Below, piece after piece: positions 1 to 8,865 of a stretch of DNA of 64,000 bases. Numbering within the stretch: the stretch's first letter is position 1; each line of letters begins with the position of its first letter. The translations under genes and the position numbers were made by a program. Source of the DNA: Glutamicibacter ardleyensis (GTDB taxonomy: Bacteria; Actinomycetota; Actinomycetes; Actinomycetales; Micrococcaceae). The stretch spans positions 124,001 to 188,000 of the forward strand of contig NZ_BMKX01000004.1 of NCBI RefSeq assembly GCF_014644555.1. Direction: 5' to 3'. The notes under the pieces are model-generated. The model was not told the origin of the DNA. It saw only the letters and a program-made list of their open reading frames with translations, and did no database searches.

Positions 1-2
1 TC

Positions 3-863
3 TTTGTGCCGCTGTGGGTTTCACTGGTCTACGCACCGGTGGCCTTCTGGATCTGGGGTGGCGGGATGCTGTCAGAAGACGGTTTCCTCGGAAGCATCTT
101 CGGTGAAGCCATCGACTTTGCCGGAGGCGCGGTGGTACACACCAACGCCGGTGTTGCGGCCCTGGTTCTTGCGCTCAAGCTTGGACAGCGTCACAACTTC
201 CATGACCGTCCCCAGCCGCACAACACCCCACTGGTGATGCTCGGCGCTGCACTGCTCTGGTTTGGCTGGTTCGGTTTTAATGCCGGGGCCGCCACCACCG
301 TCGAACAGGCCGGACTGATCTGGATCAACACCATGGGAGCTCCAGCCGCTGCGATCCTGGGCTGGATCTTTGTGGAGAAACTCCGCGGCCAGCGCCCGAG
401 CTCGGTCGGTGTGGCCTCCGGTCTCGTCTCGGGACTCGTAGCCATTACCCCCGCTTGTGCAGACGTGGCACCGTGGGCCGCCCTGCTGCTTGGACTGATT
501 GCCGGTGCCGGCTCTGCCTGGGCAGTGAACCTGAAATGGAAGCTTGGCTACGATGACTCACTCGATGTGGTCGGTGTGCACCTGGTCTCCGGCGTCATCG
601 GTACCTTGTTCCTTGGGTTCCTTGCCCTGCCTACCGAGTCGAACGCCGGCGGGTTGTTCTACGGCGGGGGAATGGGCCAACTGGTCGCCCAGTTCATGAC
701 GCTCCTGGTGGTGCTTCTCTTCTCGGCGGCGATGACCTGGGTCATCGCCACGGTCATCGAGAAAATCACGCCATGGCGTGTCTCGGCACAGACCGAAATC
801 GAGGGTATTGACGCCGCAGAGCACAACGAAAGCGGCTATCTCTGGGCAGAGAACAAAGCCTGA
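3..863 (+). CDS. amt: Ammonium transporter Amt, C-terminal part (5' end outside window)
   Basis: The open frame runs in from the window edge, so the N-terminus is missing; about 285 residues remain of a family that is usually 420-450 long. It carries the Amt hallmarks: a GGAVVHTNAG stretch, a WFGFNAGAA membrane segment, a DVVGVHLVSGVIGT segment with a pore-lining histidine, and several further hydrophobic helices. Amt proteins are trimeric inner-membrane channels for ammonium, normally gated by the PII protein GlnK/GlnB. A terminator follows the stop directly, so amt ends its transcript and no glnB or glnD follows, unlike the usual actinobacterial order. Function is confident from sequence; the missing neighbours are discussed as a finding. 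Confidence 0.95.
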   Translation, partial: FVPLWVSLVYAPVAFWIWGGGMLSEDGFLGSIFGEAIDFAGGAVVHTNAGVAALVLALKLGQRHNFHDRPQPHNTPLVMLGAALLWFGWFGFNAGAATTVEQAGLIWINTMGAPAAAILGWIFVEKLRGQRPSSVGVASGLVSGLVAITPACADVAPWAALLLGLIAGAGSAWAVNLKWKLGYDDSLDVVGVHLVSGVIGTLFLGFLALPTESNAGGLFYGGGMGQLVAQFMTLLVVLLFSAAMTWVIATVIEKITPWRVSAQTEIEGIDAAEHNESGYLWAENKA

Positions 864-881
864 GAAAATCTGGAACTATAG

Positions 882-917
882 GAAGCTCGCCGGTTGGATC
901 ATCCACCGGCGAGCTTC
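882..917 (+). terminator. Intrinsic terminator after amt
   Basis: A perfect 12-base inverted repeat (GAAGCTCGCCGG and its complement) encloses a 12-base loop, 18 bases after the amt stop. No long T run follows, as is common in high-GC actinobacteria. Confidence 0.85.
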
Positions 918-1037
918 TGCATGTTCGGCCGAAGATGTGAAAATCATGGGAATTAGTTGATGTACTGGCCAGCACTAGGAAGGTTCCCTAACGTGGCTGG
1001 CATCCACAGGCAATCTATTCGAAGCTGGGAACGTGAC

Positions 1038-3143
1038 ATGACTAATCAACCAGAACAGCCCTCGAAGCCGGCGCATCCGCCAGTACTATCGGGTCCCGGA
1101 CAAGACAGTGAAACTCTCACCACCACCCAAGGTGCACCGGTAAGCGACACCGACCACTCATTGAAGGCCGGCGAGCGCGGCCCCACCCTGCTGCAAGATC
1201 ACCATCTTCGCGAAAAGATCATGCACTTTGATCATGAGCGGATCCCCGAGCGGGTGGTCCATGCCCGCGGGGCGGCAGCTCACGGAACTTTTGTCAGTTA
1301 TGGCAATGCTTCGCAGCTGTGCCGTGCCGACTTCCTGCAGCCGGGAAAGGAAACCCGCGTTTTTGTCCGTTTTTCCAACGTGGTAGGTTCCCGCGGTTCC
1401 ATGGACACGGCGCGTGACACACGGGGGTTTGCGACCAAGTTCTACACCGAGGAGGGAATCTTCGATTTGGTGGGGAACAATATCCCGGTGTTCTTCATCC
1501 AAGATGGGGTGAAGTTCCCGGATCTGGTTCATGCGGCGAAACCGCATCCAGATGTGGAGATTCCGCAGGCGCAATCAGCCCATGATACGTTCTGGGATTT
1601 TGTGTCGCTGCATACTCCGGCGCAAGCGCATGCAATGTGGCAGATGAGTGACCGGGGAATTCCACGCTCATACCGGATGATGGAAGGATTCGGTGTCCAC
1701 ACCTTCCGGATGGTCAGTGACAGCGGTGAATCTTCGTTGGTGAAATTCCATTGGAAGCCTGCGCTCGGGGTGCATTCGCTGGTCTGGGAAGAATCCCAGC
1801 TTGCGGCAGGCGCCGACCCGGATTTTCACCGCCGTGATTTGGCCGAAGCTATCAGCGCGGGCCATTATCCGCAGTGGGAACTAGGTGTGCAGATCTTTCC
1901 CGATGATGGCACCTATACCTTTGAAGGCATTGACCTGCTTGATCCGACCAAGTTCATCCCTGAGGAACTGGCTCCGGTCCAGGCCTTGGGAAAGATGGTG
2001 CTTGACCGGAACCCGGAGAACTACTTTGCCCAGACGGAGCAAGTTGCCTTCCATCCGGGGCATTTGGTGCCGGGCATTGATGTCACCGATGATCCGTTGC
2101 TGCAGGCACGTTTATTCTCTTATCTTGATACCCAGCTAACTCGTCTTGGCGGACCGAACTTTGCGCAGATCCCCATCAACCAGCCGCAGTCGCCGGTCAA
2201 TGACATGTTCCGTGATGGCTTCCACGAACATCGTGTGCCGCAGGGCATTGCCCCATACCAGCCCAATTCCTTGGATGGAGGTTGCCCGTATATGTCACAG
2301 ATGGCTTCGGGGGAACATCCGCCGTTGGACTTTCCCCAAGCACTGGGGGATAGCGAGAAGGTGCGTGCCGAGCCGGCGAGTTTCTCCGATCATTACAGCC
2401 AGGCGCGGTTGTTCTACCTGAGCCTCACCGCGCAGGAGCAGGCCCACGTACAGCAGGCGTACTCCTTTGAGTTGGGTAAGTGTTCCGATGTTGCGGTTCG
2501 CCAGCGGCAGGTGGACTGCCTGACGCACATTGATCAGCAGCTGGCCTCCACCGTGGCCGAGGCCTTGGGACTGGAAGCACAGCGGGCCCCCGCAGACCTG
2601 CCGCAGCCACAGCCCAGTGCCGCACTCTCCCAGATTGGAGCGCGTTGGCCGGTTGACGGGCGCAATGTTGCGGTGATCTTCAACCGGGGCAATGAAGAGC
2701 ACGTGGCGCAGATTGCCCAGGACCTGACCGGATTGGGCATGAACCCCTTGTTGGTCTCATCGAAAGGCGGACAGGTAGCGGACGGGCTGCCGATTGACCG
2801 TACGTATCTGACCGCACGTTCCATAGAATTTGATGCGTTGGTGCTCATTGGACCGCTTCCGCCGGCCGATGATTCTTCGGTACCGCTTGATGCGAAGGCC
2901 GGGGCACCCAGCGCAGGATTCGTTCCGGTAGATCCAAGGGTCTCGTTGCTGGTCAATGAGGCTTACCGGCACAGCAAAGCCATTATCTGCATTGCCGGCC
3001 AGGGTGACGGTCTGCTGGATGCGCTTGGTATTGTCGATGACGCTCCGGGGGTCAGTACCGTTGACGTTGGCGCGGTCGCTCAAACGGCCGAGGACTCATT
3101 GGCGGAACATCGTGCGTGGGAGAGGTTCCCTGTCGCTGAGTAA
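1038..3143 (+). CDS. katE: Large-subunit (HPII/KatE-type) haem catalase
   Basis: A 701-residue cytoplasmic catalase that splits hydrogen peroxide to water and oxygen. The catalytic histidine lies in VVHARGAAAHG (about H75), the distal asparagine in VGNNIP (about N147), and the proximal haem tyrosine in RLFSYLDTQ. The FHPGH segment, which holds the histidine cross-linked to that tyrosine in E. coli HPII, is kept. The last 150 or so residues form the flavodoxin/DJ-1-like domain that marks the large-subunit clade. I chose the ATG at 1038; the frame is open to a TTG at 957, but those 27 residues are unlike the family. It stands alone between two terminators and fits a stationary-phase or desiccation role. 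Confidence 0.96.
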   Translation: MTNQPEQPSKPAHPPVLSGPGQDSETLTTTQGAPVSDTDHSLKAGERGPTLLQDHHLREKIMHFDHERIPERVVHARGAAAHGTFVSYGNASQLCRADFLQPGKETRVFVRFSNVVGSRGSMDTARDTRGFATKFYTEEGIFDLVGNNIPVFFIQDGVKFPDLVHAAKPHPDVEIPQAQSAHDTFWDFVSLHTPAQAHAMWQMSDRGIPRSYRMMEGFGVHTFRMVSDSGESSLVKFHWKPALGVHSLVWEESQLAAGADPDFHRRDLAEAISAGHYPQWELGVQIFPDDGTYTFEGIDLLDPTKFIPEELAPVQALGKMVLDRNPENYFAQTEQVAFHPGHLVPGIDVTDDPLLQARLFSYLDTQLTRLGGPNFAQIPINQPQSPVNDMFRDGFHEHRVPQGIAPYQPNSLDGGCPYMSQMASGEHPPLDFPQALGDSEKVRAEPASFSDHYSQARLFYLSLTAQEQAHVQQAYSFELGKCSDVAVRQRQVDCLTHIDQQLASTVAEALGLEAQRAPADLPQPQPSAALSQIGARWPVDGRNVAVIFNRGNEEHVAQIAQDLTGLGMNPLLVSSKGGQVADGLPIDRTYLTARSIEFDALVLIGPLPPADDSSVPLDAKAGAPSAGFVPVDPRVSLLVNEAYRHSKAIICIAGQGDGLLDALGIVDDAPGVSTVDVGAVAQTAEDSLAEHRAWERFPVAE

Positions 3144-3158
3144 AGCTTCAGGCATGAG

Positions 3159-3190
3159 GACGGGTAAACCCTGGACGGGGTTTGCCCGTC
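3159..3190 (+). terminator. Intrinsic terminator after the catalase
   Basis: An interrupted inverted repeat, GACGGG-t-AAACCC pairing with GGGTTT-g-CCCGTC around a six-base loop, starts 16 bases after the stop codon. Confidence 0.8.
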
Positions 3191-3308
3191 TGAGTGCTGT
3201 TCCTGATAGTTCCCGGGGATAGGTGGGTTGGCATCCCACGGTGCAGTACGTTCGAGGCATTAGTAACTTGGAGGAGAAATCTTTGAGATACGAAAGGATG
3301 GGTTGACT

Positions 3309-3800
3309 ATGAGCCAATCCCATAGCCGTCCTCGTGGTGCTGCTTTGATAGGCATGAGTCTGGTGCTTGGACTCGCTGGATGTTCGAAGGCGATTCCCGT
3401 GGATCCGGAAGGCACGCTTGACTCGGTACGCAACGACACCTTGCGCATTGGGCTTTCTCCCAATGAATCTCTGGTGGAAATCAAGGGGTCCTCCTACCAA
3501 GGCAGCGAAGTCCAGTTGGCCAAGGACTTCGCGCAGAGCCTAGGCGCCAAAGCTGAGTTCATTGTCGGGGGAGAAGAAAGTCTGGTCAAAAAGCTTGAAG
3601 AGGATCAGGTTGATTTAGTGGTGGGCGGGATCAGCAGTAAAACTCCGTGGTCCAAGAAGGTCGGCATGACCCGTCCTTACACACAGATCATTGATGAGAA
3701 GGGCAAGAAAGAAAAGTTGGTTCTGCTGGTTCCTCCCGGAGAGAACGCTTTTCTTGGCGAGCTTGAGTACTTCTTGGATCAGACTCAGGAGATGCCATGA
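3309..3800 (+). CDS. Short solute-binding-type lipoprotein (SBP family 3-like)
   Basis: A 163-residue protein with a lipoprotein signal peptide ending in the lipobox LAGC. The mature part (RIGLSPNESLVEI, then AKDFAQSLGAKAEF and DLVVGGISSKTPW) resembles family 3 extracellular solute-binding proteins, but it is well short of their usual 230-250 residues, so the second lobe seems incomplete. Its stop overlaps the start of the CDF transporter by four bases (ATGA), so the two are translationally coupled and probably act together at the membrane. The start is taken as the ATG at 3309; a TTG at 3303 in the same frame has a closer AGGA. Substrate unknown; no ABC permease is nearby. Confidence 0.75.
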   Translation: MSQSHSRPRGAALIGMSLVLGLAGCSKAIPVDPEGTLDSVRNDTLRIGLSPNESLVEIKGSSYQGSEVQLAKDFAQSLGAKAEFIVGGEESLVKKLEEDQVDLVVGGISSKTPWSKKVGMTRPYTQIIDEKGKKEKLVLLVPPGENAFLGELEYFLDQTQEMP

Positions 3801-4774
3801 AGCCGGAAGCTGGAACGCACCTGCCCGAAGAGCAACAGCAATTGATGCGCCGGGCGACCAAGCTGGAGTGGATCAGCATCGGCTATGCCGCCTGCACTAT
3901 TACTCTCGTCGCGTTGGTGGTCGGTAATTCCCAAGCAATGCGTACTGCCTGGGTTGAAGACATGCTCTCGGTTCTGCCGCAGGTAGCCTTCCTTACTGCC
4001 GGCATCTACGTTCGTAAATCCCGGCGTCCAACTCATCCCTATGGGTACCACCGGACCATGAGCGCCGGACACCTGGTGGCGGGAGTCGCCTTGCTGGCCA
4101 TTGGCGCGCTTTTGGCCTATGAAGCAATTTCAGCGCTGGTCAAGGTGGAGCATCCAACCATCGGAACCATGAACCTGTTCGGGTACACGATCTGGCAAGG
4201 CTGGCTGATGATCGCAATTATGACGATGCTAGCCATACCTGCGGTGATTCTAGGGCAGTTGAAAATCAAGACGGCCAAACCGCTGAACAATAAGTTGCTC
4301 TATGCAGATGCTTCCATGGCCAAAGCAGATTGGCAGACTAACGTCGCGTCCATTGTCGGGGTCGGCGGCATCGCGTTCGGCTTATGGTGGCTAGATGGCG
4401 TCGCAGCGCTGGTGATCTCGGTGGGCATCGTGCGCGACGGCTGGACGAATACCCGCTCGGCTACCGTGGATCTGCTGGACCGCCGGGCTACTTCCTATAA
4501 CGGAAAAGATCCGCACCCGCTGATCCCGGAACTAGAAGCGCAATTGCGGTCCTTCGGCTGGATCAAGGACTGCGGGATCAGGGCCAGGGAACTGGGCCAG
4601 GTCCTGCACGTCGAAGCGTTTATCGTTCCAGTAGCCGTGGACCTGACCATGTCCCAAATCCACGAAGTGCAAGCTGCCTTGGAAGATACGGATTGGAAAG
4701 CCTATGACGTGGTGGTGACGCCGGTACTTGAACTACCGGACTTCTTTTCTCAGCCGCGCGAAGTGAAGAAATGA
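3797..4774 (+). CDS. Cation diffusion facilitator (CDF) family transporter
   Basis: A 325-residue inner-membrane protein with about six hydrophobic helices and a soluble C-terminal domain, as in CDF metal/proton antiporters. The HPYGYHR motif after the second helix (residues 80-86) and the DASMAKADWQTN segment in helix five (about 171-182) match the family and include aspartates of the transport metal site. CDF proteins export divalent metals such as zinc, manganese or iron; which one cannot be read from the sequence. It is coupled by overlap to the preceding short lipoprotein and followed by a terminator, so the two form an operon. Confidence 0.9.
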   Translation: MKPEAGTHLPEEQQQLMRRATKLEWISIGYAACTITLVALVVGNSQAMRTAWVEDMLSVLPQVAFLTAGIYVRKSRRPTHPYGYHRTMSAGHLVAGVALLAIGALLAYEAISALVKVEHPTIGTMNLFGYTIWQGWLMIAIMTMLAIPAVILGQLKIKTAKPLNNKLLYADASMAKADWQTNVASIVGVGGIAFGLWWLDGVAALVISVGIVRDGWTNTRSATVDLLDRRATSYNGKDPHPLIPELEAQLRSFGWIKDCGIRARELGQVLHVEAFIVPVAVDLTMSQIHEVQAALEDTDWKAYDVVVTPVLELPDFFSQPREVKK

Positions 4775-4804
4775 ATCCTGCGCGGTCACCGATGCCAGGA
4801 AATC

Positions 4805-4833
4805 GGACCCCCGGAGCCATGCTCCGGGGGTCC
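4805..4833. terminator. Terminator between convergent CDF and TPP-enzyme genes
   Basis: Perfect 13-base inverted repeat (GGACCCCCGGAGC and its complement) with a three-base loop. It lies between converging genes and can serve both strands. Confidence 0.85.
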
Positions 4834-4878
4834 GCAACGTTTCCGCAACGTCAGGTCAGCAGATTAATGAGCTCGCGC

Positions 4879-6723
4879 CTAGTCGGAGCTCTTACGTGTG
4901 CTTTCCATGTCCGCGTAGACCTCAAGCAGCTGCAAGGCGCGCTCGCCGGCTGGTCCTTCTGATCTCAGGCCTTTGCGCATATTTTCCAGCGTGCTTTCTC
5001 CCTGCGGGAACGGCGCCAGCAATGGAACATTTGGATCGGTATGCATTTCCAACAGCATGGGGCGGTCGGATGCCAAAGCCTGCTCCCACGCGTCGGCAAT
5101 CGAGTCCGGGTTGGAAATGCTCAGAGCCGACAGACCCAGCATTTGTGCGTATTCGGCGAAGGGGAAGCCTGGAAGATCCTGGCTTGGCCGAAAGCGTGGC
5201 TCGCCTTCGGTTTCCCGTTGTTCCCAGGAGACCTCGGCGAGGTCCCGGTTATTAAAAACGCAGATAATGAAGCGCGGGTCCTCCCACTCTTTCCACAGCT
5301 CGGAGAGTGTCACCAATTCGGCATTGCCGCTCATCTGCATTGCCCCATCCCCAGCCAGGACAACCGTTGGGCGCCGCGGATCACGCATTTTCGCCGCCAG
5401 CCCATAAGGGACGCCAGCGCCCATGCTGGCCAGGGTGCTGCATAGATGCGCCGGCACCCCCGGTGGCAACCGAAGCTGCCGGGCATACCAATACACGCAG
5501 CTTCCCACATCCACGGCTACCTGCGCCTCGGATGGGATCAACCCGGATAGCTCATGCACCACCCGTTCAGGGTTGATGGGATGTGCCGGAGTCATTGCGC
5601 GCTTCACCGCCACGGACCGCCACTTGGCAACTTCCGCACGCACCTGATCACGCCAGGGCTTGCGCCGCGCAGGCGCCGGGGACAACCGTTCTTCCAATGC
5701 ACGCAAGGTATGTGCGGCATCGGCAACCAATGCCACGTCTACCGGATACCGGTTGCCCGGACACCGGGCATTGATATCAATCTGAATGGCCTTTGCCCGG
5801 GCACCTGGCGGATAGAACTCGGTCCACGGATCATTGGACCCGACAATCAGCAGCAAATCGCAGGCCTCCAGAAGGGCTGCGCTTGCGGTGCTGCCCATGT
5901 GGCCCATCACCCCGGCTGCCTGCGGCCAGGATTCGTCAACATAGGGTTTGCCCAGCAAACTCGTGACAATACCGGCATCCAGAAGCTGAGCCACGGAGTG
6001 AACTTCTTTTGTCGCACCGCGCGCGCCCTGGCCCACCAGCATCACGATTTTCTCGGACTCATTGAGCAGCTTGACCGCTTGCTTCAGTTCCGGCTCCCGG
6101 GGTACCACCAACGGCGCTTCCCACACCACCGCGGTGGGAATCTGCGCGTGTGTGGTTCCAGGCTGTGCAGCGTCGGCTTGCTGTACGTCGTGCGGCACAA
6201 TCACTACCGCTGGACCGGAGGAAGCCAGAGCGGTGCGGATTGCCCGGTCCAGCACGAGGTGCAGTTGCTCTGGCGCGGTAATTTGCTCGCAATAGACCGC
6301 AACGTCTTTGAACATCGCTTCCAGATCCAATTCCTGCTGGTATCCGCTGCCTAAGGCGGTGGTGTTCTGCTGGCCGACAATGGCAAGCACCGGCATTGAA
6401 TCCAATTTGGCATCATAAAGCCCGTTGAGCAGATGCACGGCGCCCGGACCTTGGGTTGCAAGCACCACTCCCAGATCCACTGCCGCGTTTTGGTCTGCCG
6501 TGTGCTCATCGGCGTACTGCCCGAGCCCGTATTTGGAATGGGCCACGGCCATGAACGCGGCATTTTCCTCGTGCCTGGCTTGGACAAAACTCATGCCGGA
6601 CTCGCTGCGCCGCAGGGCACCGAGTATCGGATTGATTCCGTCCCCGCTGTATCCAAAGAGCCGGGTAACACCCCAGGTGTGCAATCGTGCGATAAGTTCG
6701 TCGGCCACGCTCTGGCTGCTCAT
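4879..6723 (-). CDS. Thiamine-pyrophosphate enzyme, pyruvate dehydrogenase (quinone)/PoxB-like
   Basis: A 614-residue TPP enzyme with the three usual domains. The N-terminal pyrimidine-binding domain holds the cofactor-activating glutamate in QARHEENA (about E52) and the ATQGPGAVHLLNG loop; the middle domain runs to about residue 350; the C-terminal domain carries the metal/TPP motif GDGAMQMSGN with a downstream NN pair. It is closest to the PoxB-like group that oxidatively decarboxylates 2-oxoacids such as pyruvate, though acetolactate-synthase-type chemistry cannot be excluded. An insertion of about 15 residues rich in D, A and E (about 67-81) sits in the first domain where relatives are shorter. 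The gene is first upstream of nothing and stands near small stress genes. Confidence 0.88.
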   Translation of the reverse strand: MSSQSVADELIARLHTWGVTRLFGYSGDGINPILGALRRSESGMSFVQARHEENAAFMAVAHSKYGLGQYADEHTADQNAAVDLGVVLATQGPGAVHLLNGLYDAKLDSMPVLAIVGQQNTTALGSGYQQELDLEAMFKDVAVYCEQITAPEQLHLVLDRAIRTALASSGPAVVIVPHDVQQADAAQPGTTHAQIPTAVVWEAPLVVPREPELKQAVKLLNESEKIVMLVGQGARGATKEVHSVAQLLDAGIVTSLLGKPYVDESWPQAAGVMGHMGSTASAALLEACDLLLIVGSNDPWTEFYPPGARAKAIQIDINARCPGNRYPVDVALVADAAHTLRALEERLSPAPARRKPWRDQVRAEVAKWRSVAVKRAMTPAHPINPERVVHELSGLIPSEAQVAVDVGSCVYWYARQLRLPPGVPAHLCSTLASMGAGVPYGLAAKMRDPRRPTVVLAGDGAMQMSGNAELVTLSELWKEWEDPRFIICVFNNRDLAEVSWEQRETEGEPRFRPSQDLPGFPFAEYAQMLGLSALSISNPDSIADAWEQALASDRPMLLEMHTDPNVPLLAPFPQGESTLENMRKGLRSEGPAGERALQLLEVYADMESTRKSSD

Positions 6724-6764
6724 GAATCTGTGTTCCTTCTGGCTGACTGGGTTTCTCTGGGCGG

Positions 6765-7061
6765 CTATTCGCCTGACTGGGTTGGCTCTGGCTCGTCCGG
6801 GGTAGCTGCAGGATCATCGGTAAAATTCTCGCGCAGTGTCTGGTTCAGTTCTGCGGAAGATTCGGTGGCTACGGCAAGCGGATCGGTGGCTTGCTGGTCT
6901 TGGGCCATGGCCTCGTCGCTGCGCAGCGGATCGGATGCCTCCAAGGTCTGCGGGGCATCGGAGGAGCCTTCGGAGACCGGTTGGCCGTCGCGGCCATCTA
7001 GTGGTTCATCTTCCAGACCCTCTTGGTTCACGGCTTGGAATTCTGCTTCGTTGAACGACAT
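6765..7061 (-). CDS. Small acidic protein of unknown function
   Basis: A 98-residue protein rich in E, D, P, Q and S, with no hydrophobic segment, probably disordered. A good ribosome-binding site (AGGAG) precedes the ATG at 7061. It lies 41 bases upstream of the TPP-enzyme gene on the same strand, so the two may be co-transcribed. No known domain recognised. Its composition recalls hydrophilic stress proteins, but that is inference. Confidence 0.7.
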   Translation of the reverse strand: MSFNEAEFQAVNQEGLEDEPLDGRDGQPVSEGSSDAPQTLEASDPLRSDEAMAQDQQATDPLAVATESSAELNQTLRENFTDDPAATPDEPEPTQSGE

Positions 7062-7120
7062 TTTTTACTCCTAAGATTGAGGATGGACACCGGATGCAAC
7101 CCGGTTAGCTGGTCAATGTA

Positions 7121-7714
7121 CTAGATGCGCTTGCCGCGTGACATCGCCTTGAGCAAACTCCCAGTGTCTACCGCAGGCTGGCGGTGCAGTACTTCCAACT
7201 GGTGCAGCGTGGTTTGTTCAAAATCCGGGTCTGCGGAGGCTACGGCCTGACTGGCGATGGCTACGCGGTAGTTCGCTGCAAAGGCATCTGCCGCGGTGGC
7301 TGCGATGCAGGAATCTGAAGCCACTCCGGCCAGAATCAGCCCTCGGATCCTGTGGAACTGCAGAAGCCCGTCCAGACCGGTTTGCCAGAAGGCGCTGTCG
7401 CGATGCTTGACGACTTCCACCGCGCGGGATAGGTCCAGTTCAGCAAGGTTGTGAGTCTGCACTGTTCCTTCAAAGAGGAATCCTTGGTCATCTTCGAGCA
7501 TGCTCAACGTCCAGGTCGATTTATCGCGCTGGTGAATGGTGCGGATATTGACTATCAGCAGATCATGAGCGCGGGCTTCGGTCAGCAGCCTGTTGCACTG
7601 CCCGGCCACCTGCTGGCGCAGCTTCGCCAGTTCGGCAGTCTCGAAGAAAGCATTTTGCATATCGACAATGACCAGCGCCGGACTTGAGAAGTATTCTGGT
7701 TTCCACAGGCTCAT
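7121..7714 (-). CDS. Isochorismatase-family cysteine hydrolase
   Basis: A 197-residue enzyme with the full catalytic triad of the family: aspartate in ALVIVDMQNAFF (D18), lysine in VVKHRDSAFW (K103) and cysteine in GVASDSCIAATA (C136). Length and motif spacing match nicotinamidase/N-carbamoyl-hydrolase-like members, which cleave amides or related bonds; the substrate is not predictable. Cytoplasmic. It is preceded by a strong terminator, so it has its own promoter, and it may be co-transcribed with the small acidic gene that follows about 60 bases downstream. Confidence 0.88.
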   Translation of the reverse strand: MSLWKPEYFSSPALVIVDMQNAFFETAELAKLRQQVAGQCNRLLTEARAHDLLIVNIRTIHQRDKSTWTLSMLEDDQGFLFEGTVQTHNLAELDLSRAVEVVKHRDSAFWQTGLDGLLQFHRIRGLILAGVASDSCIAATAADAFAANYRVAIASQAVASADPDFEQTTLHQLEVLHRQPAVDTGSLLKAMSRGKRI

Positions 7715-7741
7715 TGTTTACTACCTTGGCTTCAGATATAG

Positions 7742-7780
7742 CTGACGATGGGGACAGGAAATTCCTGTCCCCATCGTCAG
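7742..7780 (-). terminator. Strong hairpin terminator
   Basis: A 17-base stem beginning CTGACGATGGGGAC closes on a five-base AAATT loop; it is a near-perfect 39-base palindrome. It lies just after the stop of the membrane-protein gene at 7804 and before the isochorismatase gene. Confidence 0.88.
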
Positions 7781-7803
7781 TGGGTTCTCGTTAATGGGTC
7801 TCA

Positions 7804-8055
7804 CTAGAGTCCCGCGTCACTGCCACCGCGCGGGTGGTCAAGACTGCTTGGACCCTTGATCATCCTGAACAGGCCCCAGATGGCCATCAGTGCGCCCCAG
7901 GCGACACCTATCCACATCGGGGAGAACGACCTGTCAGCATTCTGCGGGATCAGCAAGAACGACAAGAAAAAGGCCAAGATGATCAAACCGCCAATCAGCA
8001 GCCCCAATCCCAGGTGTTTCCTGCGGGGAGCTTTTTCAGGCTGTCGCGAAGTCAT
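7804..8055 (-). CDS. Small two-helix membrane protein
   Basis: An 83-residue protein with a short basic N-terminus (residues 1-13) followed by two hydrophobic segments at about 15-36 and 47-65, and a polar C-terminal tail. It should sit in the cytoplasmic membrane. No family recognised. It is the last gene of a short minus-strand run that includes the 51-residue protein at 8077 and the DUF7218 protein at 8256, ended by the hairpin at 7742. Confidence 0.75.
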   Translation of the reverse strand: MTSRQPEKAPRRKHLGLGLLIGGLIILAFFLSFLLIPQNADRSFSPMWIGVAWGALMAIWGLFRMIKGPSSLDHPRGGSDAGL

Positions 8056-8076
8056 GCTGGTACTCCTTACTGCCGG

Positions 8077-8232
8077 CTATCCGGCATCAAATCGATTGGG
8101 ATCCTCTGCTTCTTCAGCCGTGGATTCCCCGTCTTGGTCCGGGTCTGAAATCGGTCCCCGGTGAACCACGTTCTTTTCCTCCGGTTCGTCCGTCGGACCG
8201 GAACTGTTACCGTAATTTGCGCGTTCAGTCAT
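8077..8232 (-). CDS. 51-residue acidic protein
   Basis: Reading the minus strand from the ATG at 8232 gives a 51-residue protein (starts MTERANYGNSSGPTDEPEE, ends EDPNRFDAG) with a GAGG ribosome-binding site eight bases upstream. It lies between two convincing genes on the same strand with 21-23 base gaps, which supports it being real. It is strongly acidic, lacks hydrophobic stretches and resembles the other tiny acidic proteins of this window. Function unknown. Confidence 0.65.
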   Translation of the reverse strand: MTERANYGNSSGPTDEPEEKNVVHRGPISDPDQDGESTAEEAEDPNRFDAG

Positions 8233-8255
8233 CGTTGATACCTCGTTTCAGGCAA

Positions 8256-8525
8256 TTAGCTGTCTCGGAGCATGTCTATTAGTTCGTTCTTGCGTTTGTC
8301 TGAGTAGTTTTCCAGGCCGATTTCCTTGGCTCGTTCTTTGAGCTCCTGAACGGTCCAGTCCTCATAGCTGCCGGACTCACCACCGCGTTCGCCCACTTTG
8401 CCGCGGCCATCGCGGGCCGCGGCGTTGGCAATCCGAGCGGATTTCTGCTTGGAATTGCCCTCGTCGCGGAGCTCTTCATAGAGTTCTTCATCCTTGATTC
8501 GGTTGGAACTACTTTTCTCTGCCAT
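8256..8525 (-). CDS. DUF7218 / Rho N-terminal-like stress protein
   Basis: An 89-residue protein in two parts. Residues 8-40 carry the DUF7218-type pattern KDEELYEELRDEGNSKQKSA followed by RIANAAA; residues 53-88 form a Rho_N/SAP-like helical motif (WTVQELKERAKEIGLENYS). Such motifs bind nucleic acids, so a chromosome- or RNA-associated role is plausible but not shown. First gene of a minus-strand run with the two small genes downstream. A TAGCGT -10-like element lies about 60 bases upstream of the start (8583-8588). Confidence 0.8.
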   Translation of the reverse strand: MAEKSSSNRIKDEELYEELRDEGNSKQKSARIANAAARDGRGKVGERGGESGSYEDWTVQELKERAKEIGLENYSDKRKNELIDMLRDS

Positions 8526-8865
8526 CTCTTCTCACCTCTCTGCTGGCGGGGATCGATTGGAAGAACCTGCCAGGTACCGCACACGCTAGGCTTCCGCCGG
8601 ACGCTTCGCCAGTGCCGGCGCTTTTCTTTATGGTAAATCCCAGAAACTCGGACTGCACTGGGTATATGGCCTAGCACAGTCCGTCTTTTGGTGCGTGTAA
8701 AAGCAGAAAAATCCAGCTAATTGGGGGAGGTTTCCGAGTTGCTGGATCTTGAGTGGGGACCGGGCAAATGGCATTCTGAGGCTACAGCTGGACAGCTGAA
8801 CAGAAGGTCCGCATTCAGCACGCTAGGGAAATCATTGGCCAATGGCCCACTGAAGGGAGAGGAAC
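8526..8865. other. Divergent intergenic region
   Basis: It holds the upstream regions of the DUF7218 gene (minus) and the GCS2 ligase gene (plus). A TAGCGT element (minus, 8583-8588) and a ribosome-binding site before 8866 are visible. I see no gene in it; open frames crossing it lack family features. Confidence 0.5.
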
